Positions 57,061 through 64,000 of a stretch of DNA of 64,000 nucleotides are shown in pieces. Both the position numbers and the translations under genes were made by a program. Numbering within the stretch: the first letter of the stretch is position 1; every line of letters starts with the position of its first letter. Under the pieces are notes generated by a model, which saw only the letters and a program-made list of their open reading frames with translations, made no database searches and had not been told where the DNA came from. Source of the DNA: Chloranthus sessilifolius (lineage: Eukaryota > Streptophyta > Magnoliopsida > Chloranthales > Chloranthaceae); the NCBI GenBank assembly GCA_021018995.1, contig CM037596.1, positions 88,853,184-88,917,183 on the forward strand, given 5' to 3'.

Positions 57061-58230
57061 TAGATTAAATTTTATTCTTTAATTTTGCAATTTGAGGGGT
57101 TTTTTTTTTTAAAAAATTTTATTTAAGGTTTGAGGCATTTTGTTTTAGTCCTATGTTTGATTTTGGATGTGAATTGTGTGAGTTTAAGGTTTAACTTAAA
57201 AGGGTTCTAGATGGGTGTTAGGTGTCTTAATCCTATTAGTTTATCTCTTCTGATGGACTTGTGTTTCTAAAAGGGGTGAGTGTTGTATGTTTATTGGTCT
57301 ATCTAAGTTTGTGGTGGATTAGAGTTCCTAAAGGGGGCAAGTGTCTTGTTTTAATGAAGATAGATGAAGGGGGCTTATAAGCAAGACACTTGTCATTTTG
57401 TGGTTCAGGGAGCATAAGTTATAAATGGGGGGTTAAGGACTTGGATTTTATTTTGAATTTTATTTCAAATTGGGGAAAGACTTGGGGCATTTTTTTTATT
57501 CAAGAGTTAGGGCATTTCTATTATTATTCTGGGGCATTTTGTTTAGTTTATTAGTTTATTAATGTTCTTTTTTTTTGTATCTAGGGTGTTAAACCCTAAA
57601 TGGATTGTAATTTTTATTTATTTATTATTGTTGAGGATGAGCAGCATTGGGCAGATGAGGTAGCAACCGAATTGCTACCATGCTAGGGGAAGAGATGGAA
57701 GAGTCAAAGGAGGGGGAAAAGAAATTGATGGAAGGAATTGTGTCGGAGTTCTCGTGAACGATGCCAGTTGTTTCTTGGTAGGCTCTGCGGATTATCCTCC
57801 AGTTGGTGTTCCTTTAGGGGCTTCCGAGATTGGCCTTCCATAGGTGTATCCGTCTGATCCTCGGTAGCTTTCTATGAGCTAGTTTTTCTTTTCTGCCAAC
57901 TCGGGAGAGGAAGGTGAGATTCTTATTGGACTTCGCTCAGGGTGTGCTTCCTCATTTAGTCGGAGGCAATTTCATTTAATTAGGAGGTATTAAGTCTAAT
58001 TAAGTTTGGAGTATTTCTAATCTAGTTTGGTCTCAATTTGACATAGGTTTTGGACAGGCTCAAATGGCTTTAGGTTTTTAAATGTGGATGTATGCGGTTA
58101 AATTCTGAGTTTTGAGAGTGTGAATGCCTAAGCGAGAGTGTGTGTGGAATCTGAACTGTCTATGGTGTTTAGTGTTTTTCCCTAAGTCTAAGCTCTCGTC
58201 CTTGGCAGGTGATAGCTAGCACATTTTTTT
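57061..58230. other. No clear gene
   Basis: T-rich plus strand with several ATTTTG runs; nothing recognised. Confidence 0.4.
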
Positions 58231-58239
58231 GTGTTGAGC

Positions 58240-58608
58240 CTGGGAAATTGCGTGTTGGATCCAGGGCGCTCAATACAATTGCGCACCTGGTTATATGCGT
58301 GGGAATGATAGGCCCAGGGGTGAATTATGCACCGGGTTTGATGCGTGCAATGACATTACGCGCCTGTCTTAGGTCACAAGATTCAATCAATTTCTGGTCA
58401 ACGTATGGGTGACGCTTGATTTTGCGCGCCTGGCTTAGGGCGTATAATTAGATTGTGCGTTCTGTTCAGAATGCGCGGCCAGTATGTGTGCGGGAGATGA
58501 ATTAGTTATGCGCATGCTAAAGGGCGCACATTTTAATTTGCGCACAAGAGATAATGCATGCGATTCAATTGTACGCCTGTATTCAGGTGCGCGCCGCACT
58601 CTATATAA
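58240..58608 (+). promoter_or_regulatory. Promoter-like unit 2 upstream of the PMD frame
   Basis: About fifteen GCGCAC, TGCGCG and ATGCGC motifs at 58240-58595 lead to ACTCTATATAAGCCC (TATA box 58602-58608), about 160 bases before the ATG at 58766. The design is the same as the E1 and E2 internal promoters. Confidence 0.5.
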
Positions 58609-58765
58609 GCCCAAGGCTTCGAATTTAAATGAACATTTTCTAAATCTTTCGTAATCTCGCGCTCTCTTGCTTCCTTGCTGCTGATTTTTCATGTTTTTGT
58701 GATTTCTCGTGATCTATTCATCCGTTTTGGTGTTCTCTTCAGTTCTTTGAGCTCTTTGATCTGAG

Positions 58766-59966
58766 ATGGAGTCTGAGGGCATTGACCACATTTCATGGAC
58801 CACATTCGATGTAGAGCGGATGGTTGAGGGGGGAGGTGTGACCTCTGAGGCCCACATCGGTGGCGATGCTGAGATGGTTGTCAGGGAGGAGGCTCCTGAG
58901 AGTGGCGATAGGGTCGACGAGGGTGGCGAGGATGATGGTGAGGACGCTGCTCCTCACGAGCCTATGATCAGGATTCCATTGGAGGAGTTCTTCACACTAG
59001 ATCAGGTAGGTATTCGTGAATAAGAGTTCTTGTCATTTCTAGGCATTTAAGTTACGACTTAGACTTCTTATGATGGAAACCTTCTAATTTTACGTCAAAC
59101 CTGCATGCTTGTATCTAGTTTTAGGTTACATTTACTTTATCACTTCACATTATCATATTTTGCGTGCTCGCTATGGATTGTCATTCTTATTAGTTTTGTT
59201 ATTGTCATTTTTACCGTTATTGCCATTAGTTAGTTTTAGTCGTGTTAGTGCCATTAGTTAGGTTTAGTCATCGTTTATGATTGTGATTAAGGTTAGTGTA
59301 AGCCTAGGTTAATGTGTATCTTGTTTCTTGTGGTTTGTTAAGAGCCTCCGGAACTAGCCATTAGTACGGCGTGGTCGGAGTCTCATGCCTAGTACCGTGC
59401 CCTGCCTGAATTCCAATGGGTGCGATTAACGACTTTCGACTTTGGATCGATTTTGAAGTTGAATCCCTTTTCAGTTGACCGGGGTTTGACTGGGAGATCA
59501 TGGAGAAATGGAGGGAGGAGCAGTAAGCATTGTTGTTCCTAGTAGGTATGTTGCTACCCACCCTTGAGGACTAGGTCCGTATCACTGGGCTGCGGTTTGA
59601 GGGGGCACCTATCACGGGGCAGATGGGGAGAAACTATCAGGCTGTGTGTAGGGAGGTCCTTGGTGTTCAGTATCAGCGCAGTGGGCCTAAGACAGGGATT
59701 GTCCAGACTACTTGGTTTTTGTTACTTTTGCTAGTTTGTTTGTTCCTCCGAGTTCTCACTGGGAGGCGAGGATAGTTTTCAATAGGGGTCAAGAGGCGAT
59801 GGCATGTAGGGCGCTAGTGACGGAGCCGGGAGTAGCGGCAAATTGAGTACTTTGGGCATTTTTGATGCATTTCTTCGGGGTGGTCCTCTTATCGTCTAAG
59901 ACCCGAGGGTGTATGACAGGTCTTTTCTTGACGTTGTTGACGGACCTAGATCAGGTGCCCACCTAT
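58766..59966 (+). pseudogene. Plant mobile domain (PMD)-like gene, broken and cut by E5
   Basis: ATG at 58766 opens an acidic, glycine-rich first exon of 80 codons (M-E-S-E-G-I-D-H-I-S-W-T-T) that ends at a consensus donor, CAG|GTAGGT, at 59005/59006. After a region resembling an intron, the frame resumes at about 59350-59560. It shows L-L-P-T-L-E-D, a TAG, V-R-I-T-G-L-R-F-E-G-A-P-I-T-G, then, after shifts, M-H-F-F-G-V-V-L-L-S-S and L-T-L-L-T-D-L-D-Q-V-P-T-Y. These fit the PMD signatures 'T-L-x-D-V-x-x-L-x-G-L-x-[VI]-x-G-x-x-[VI]-T-G' and 'L-x-D-L-x-x-x-x-x-Y' (PF10536). PMD proteins exist as host genes (MAIN/MAIL group) and in Mutator-like and Ty3/gypsy elements. The repeat-rich promoter favours a transposon-borne copy. 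The LTR of E5 starts at 59967, after CCTAT. Confidence 0.6.
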
Positions 59967-60465
59967 TGTTCAAGAAATTTCAAGTGCTGAATATTATTGG
60001 TGAAGAAAAAATAAAATAAAAGTAAAATAGAAGACGAAGGAGATGAAAACAGTAACTCTAAAATATACAGACCTGCAAGATACAGGATCCTTTTGTAGCA
60101 AGTTTTAAAAGTAAGAGTTTGTCCCACAGAGAGTAGTGATCTGAAACCTAATAGGTTATATAGTAGACCTCCAGATCTGCTACAGATTTGGGAATTCTAG
60201 CCTATTATAAGAAAATAGGAAAAGGAAGAGAGTTTTTCGGGCGTCACAAGATCTAATCTACCAAACAAAAATATAAAACTAGATCTAAAGATGAGGAAGA
60301 TGAATGGTAAAATAAAATATAAAATGGGGAGAAATAGACAGATAGGGACTAGTTCTTAATACAAAATAGATCAAGATTTGTGGATATGCAGCTGTCCTTC
60401 ACATATCACAAGTGTCAGGTAGAAGAATCCAATTTACACCAGAGGCTTGAATTAATCTTAAGGCT

Positions 60466-60497
60466 ATGATCTGTCCACTTCAATGGTAAGTGATCAT
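60466..60497 (-). other. Conserved 32-nt LTR hairpin, copy 11 (E5)
   Basis: Minus strand: outer arms ATGATCACT and ACAGATCAT. The third pair is G-C where all others have A-T; two mismatches near the inner end. Confidence 0.55.
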
Positions 60498-61474
60498 CCT
60501 AGGGATTTCCTTCAATCCAAAGGCTTTAATTAGAACAGTAAAATCGCTACAAATGCTATGGATGCAAGGCTACAAGCTCAGGCATCCAAAGGAATATTAA
60601 ACCTAGGAAGATAAGTTGGTAATCAAGCGATCTAAAGGTTAAATGAATGGGCTATTTTCAAATACATAAATCCTATTGAGAATCTAATGGAACAAAAAAA
60701 TCTATAGATTTAATTGAACTTTAAAACCAACAATTTATTGAATAAAAAAAACTTACAATAGATTGTTCTCCGATCTGTAGTCTGTGTATCAATCCACACA
60801 TCTCCAAGCCAAAATTACAATTACAAACCAGATTTGAGCTACTACCTAGAACTAATCCAATAGGCTAAATTAGAGAGAAAAGGGGGAAGAGAAAAAGGGA
60901 AATAAAACCTAAAATAAAACCTAAATGAATCAAGGAGAACTCAGAGAATTTCCTAGTTTCCTTGCTGAAGAATTATAGCAAAGAGGATGCTTATTTATAC
61001 CTATACATTGATCCATGTGCCTTGAGTTGCAGCCAATCAGAGGAGAGGAATTGATTCCAATTTATACTAATCCATGTGTTTAGCATTCTAACCAATCAGA
61101 GAGAAGAGAGAGATCTATTTAGTTATACCCAGCTGCAATGTTTTGCTTCCCGTCAAGAATTTGGTTTGAAAAATAGTTTGCATGTGGGAAGCTTTCCCAT
61201 GTGCTTTGGAGTTCTCAAAAATACCCCTGCCGGCCAAAGATAACTCCTGCTGTAGTCCTCACATAATTGCTGCAAATTAATTGGAACCAAGCTGCTGTGG
61301 ATGCCCAAATTAATCTCAAAATCCATTGGCTTTATTTGAAACCCAAGATAGCCCCCAAGTGGTCACTGATAGCGGCTGACGACAGCTAGATCCCAAGCTT
61401 CAAGCAATTCAAAGAAGGAATCGAGAGGTTCAAAGCACAATAACAGCTTTAGTCATCTATTCGTGAGGTATACT

Positions 61475-62554
61475 GAACATCTCGACAAGTTAGATGAAGG
61501 TGTAGATTTGGATTCGAGAGGTTGAAGCATCCAATCGATAGGTACTAAAGTGCAGCTGGGAACTCAGCAACTTCAGGTGACCTTTCGTGAGGTTCTGTAG
61601 TGTAATTCAAGAGGATGAGAGTATGCAGCTGAAGTTATCTCAAGAGGTTGGTTTGAACCAGTCGACAGGATGATTTTAGGTTCACAACACAGCAGCATCA
61701 ACTTGAGAGGTTTACTGAAGTGTAGCTCGACAGGATGGAGGACTGGTCTACTCGAGAGGTTGAAGAGTGCTACTGTATTGAAGAGCTCGATAGGTTCAGC
61801 TCTTCTCTTTAAACCAACCCACAGGTTTGCTTACCAGCTATATGCACACCTTGACATGTTCAATATATATTCCAGCAGTTCCAAGTCTTGCTTCAGCTCT
61901 TGATAGGTCGCATTGCTACTTTGCTCGAGTTCCTCTAATGTGCAGCTATTGTAGGTATTCCATATGGCAACATCTCTTTGTGCAGCTGTCTAGTGTGCAC
62001 AAAGCTTCATATATGAACATCTCGACAAGTTGGATGAAGGTGTAGATTTGGATTCGAGAGGTTGAAGCATCCAATCGATAGGTACTAAAGTGCAGCTGGA
62101 AACTCAGCAACATCAGGTGACCTTTCGTGAGGTTCTGTAGTGTAATTCAAGAGGATGAGAGTATGCATCTGAAGTTATCTTGAGAGGTTGGTTTGAACCA
62201 GTCGACAGGATGATTTTAGGTTCACAACACAGCAGCATCAACTTGAGAGGTTTACTGAAGTGTAGCTCGACAGGATGGAGGACTGGTCTACTCGAGAGGT
62301 TGAAGAGTGCTACTGTATTGAAGAGCTCGATAGGTTCAGCTCTTCTCTTTAAACCAATCCACAGGTTTGCTTACCAGCTATATGCACACCTTGACATGTT
62401 CAATATATATTCCAGCAGTTCCAAGTCTTGCTTCAGCTCTTGATAGGTCGCATTGCTACTTTGCTCGAGTTCCTCTAATGTGCAGCTATTGTAGGTGTTC
62501 CATATGGCAACATCTCTTTGTGCAGCTGTCTAGTGTGCACAAAGCTTCATATAT
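61475..62554. repeat. Two tandem copies of a 540-bp unit in the E5 U3
   Basis: Copies 61475-62014 and 62015-62554 differ at only a few positions. Each begins GAACATCTCGACAAGTT and contains the motifs TCGAGAGGTT, TCGACAGGAT and TCGATAGGT. The high likeness shows a recent duplication. Confidence 0.95.
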
Positions 62555-62852
62555 TGCTGAGGTGGTTGCTGCAATGTGCGCACATCTGCAAGTGATGTTG
62601 CTATGTTCCAATGTGCATAAAGCTGAAAATGATTGTGACAATGTGGAGCTGAAAGTGTTGAGGCTTGAGCTTCTTTGTTTTACTGAATAGTTCTCAATCC
62701 TTCTTATTGGCACTTGTTACATGAGAAAAATGCACTTGCTGTGTTTTTATTCCTAACTACAAAATAATATTAAAAAGCAGTTATTAGTTACTCTAAGTAC
62801 TAACAAAAGCTAGGTTTAAAGGGGGTAAAATGGTATAAATCAGTAACTAACA

Positions 62853-62870
62853 CACCCCCAAGCCTAATCT
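62853..62870 (-). other. E5 polypurine tract
   Basis: Minus strand AGATTAGGCTTGGGGGTG directly precedes the LTR start TGTTAGTTAC. Confidence 0.85.
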
Positions 62871-64000
62871 TTGCTAGTCCTCGAGCAAAGTGAAATTTAA
62901 AACAATTAACCTACAAAACTAAATACCACTTTCGTAGGGAACACAGATGCATTTAGCATATGCACCAAGCCTTTTAAATCCCTACGTCATCCCTAGTGGA
63001 GGAGTGAAGTCTCCTGAGGGTTTTCAGTGAAGGCACCCACAAACTTCTCCAATAAAATCAGTTAATATTAATGCAGCATGTTAAAACAGAGTTCAAATAA
63101 AATAAAATTCATTTCACACCTTATTCAATATTTTAGAGAATTCCCTGCAGAAAAACAACAATTTAAAACTAAAATTCTGCTATAATTCCTTCACCACCAA
63201 TCAGCTCATGTCAAGGGTGTAGTGTGTGCAAATTAATGCAAAGCTCACCATTAATTTGAGAATTTTGCTTTGATTATATCCCCAACAAACTTAATTTTAG
63301 ATCCAAATCTCACCAGGGCTGTCAATCAAGGGTGTACCATTTCTCATAGGTCAAGAGCAGTTACAGCCCTCAAATAGGACTACAAGCATCAATATAGACA
63401 ATGCTCAAATTCCTTAAATCTTTTAGCTCTTTTCACCATAGATTACGCAACTCCTCATTTCCATATGGTAGCTCAATTAATTTCATATCAGTAGGGTCTT
63501 TTATTGGGTTGTAATGTAGCTTACGGGTGAGGTTTATAAAGAAAAAAGGGCGTTCAAAATTGAGAAATTAGTAAGGTAAGGAGATGATTCATGATATCAC
63601 CTTCATTTCAGCACAATTCCATCTTCTTTTTGAATTTTCACAAGCAAAGTGACCAGCTTCTTATCTTCTTTTTCAAAATTTCCAATGAAATGACTTCGCT
63701 TTCACATTTTTGTTTTGGTTTTCTGTTTTTCTTTTTCTTTCTATATTTTACTCATTTATTTTTATATGGGCTGGTGTGCCACATCTCCACAACTGACACA
63801 CAGCTGACTTCAAATGTGCTTTCTTTTCCTTCCACAAAATGTCAAACCAACTCTACCTTTTTCAACTCCTTCACCTTTACCTTCTGAAATCTCAGGATGA
63901 GGGTCAGGCTGCATCAGGTCACTGAGGTTTGGGTTCAAATTCTCTTGTTTTTGTCAAGGAAAACTTGGATTTTCAAGGCTCAAATGGTGTGTATCAAGGG
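62871..64000 (-). other. E5 3' non-coding interior
   Basis: The conserved pre-PPT block lies at 62922-63014 (minus). The rest resembles the E1 and E2 3' interior in order, for example the CCACAAACTTCTC stretch at 63035. No coding frame; the plus-strand frame at 63591-63887 is T-rich and not supported. Confidence 0.65.

Larger units (their letters stand above)
59967..62852 (-). repeat. E5 3' LTR
   Basis: On the minus strand it starts TGTTAGTTACTGATTTATAC and ends CTTGAACA. TATA-like GTATAAATAAGC at 60991-60999, U5 block at 60071-60133, one hairpin at 60466. U3 carries a TCGAGAGGTT motif array and a 540-bp tandem duplication. Confidence 0.85.
59967..64000 (-). mobile_element. E5: E1-type LTR retrotransposon, 3' part, continues beyond the window
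   Basis: 3' LTR at 59967-62852, PPT at 62853-62870 and non-coding interior to the window end. CCTAT at 59962-59966 would be one target copy; the other lies outside. Gag and ORF2, if present, also lie outside. Confidence 0.85.

Noticed and set aside
61670-62443. Two nearly identical frames as duplicated genes
   Set aside because: They are plus-strand shadows in the 540-bp U3 tandem duplication of E5.
63591-63887. 98-codon plus-strand frame at the window end
   Set aside because: Phenylalanine-rich translation of T-rich antisense sequence in the E5 non-coding interior.

Overview
The window is a repeat-dominated piece of a flowering-plant nuclear genome. The evidence is plant LTR retrotransposons with tRNA-Asp-type primer-binding sites, a CACTA transposon terminus, a plant mobile domain (PMD) fragment, and one exon matching the first exon of the plant MLO family. 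No tRNA, rRNA, CRISPR array or complete host gene is visible. All element boundaries were read by eye from LTR ends (TG...CA), primer-binding sites (PBS), polypurine tracts (PPT) and 5-bp target-site duplications (TSD). Family names rest on motif recognition, not on a search.

Layout. (1) 1-21220: remains of the integrase C-terminus of a Ty3/gypsy element (+ strand; pieces 348-368, 16849-16918, 18340-18494). They are separated by a 16.5-kb minus-strand Athila-like element (A1, 369-16848) and by a solo LTR of the same family (16919-18339, TSD ACACT). Another LTR end of that family lies at 1-347. A1 has itself received a 3.8-kb solo LTR (3620-7408, TSD ATTAT) and a plus-strand LTR (9459-14446), and the latter holds a further 2.9-kb solo LTR (9855-12739, TSD CACAT). 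(2) 21221-32756: element E1, complete at both ends, with 2.55-kb LTRs and TSD CCATA. It carries gag and a second ORF but no pol. (3) 32757-40492: direct repeats, a decayed Tat/Ogre-like gag, an MLO-like first exon, a 270-bp foldback element and a CACTA end. (4) 40493-49206: E2, a relative of E1 with the same gag plus ORF2 plan, truncated at both LTRs. (5) 49207-54546: interior of a second A1-like element, joined to a minus-strand solo LTR. (6) 54547-59966: repeat arrays, two promoter-like units and a PMD pseudogene. (7) 59967-64000: 3' LTR and start of the interior of another minus-strand element (E5), running off the window.

How the parts work together. E1 and E2 look like non-autonomous elements (TR-GAG-like). 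Each has a promoter in the LTR, a gag frame, a second TATA-bearing promoter before ORF2, an internal copy of the PPT after ORF2, and a long non-coding 3' region ending in a conserved block and the PPT. Reverse transcriptase and integrase would have to come from elsewhere. All coding frames carry stops or frameshifts, so nothing here is likely to be mobile now.

The most interesting signal is a 32-nt hairpin found two or three times in most of the E1-type LTRs, 11 copies in all. Its stem keeps pairing while the bases change, which suggests a conserved RNA element in the long leader. Also notable: each LTR family has its own array of short CG-centred palindromes, and the same kind of array recurs upstream of the internal ORF2 promoter.
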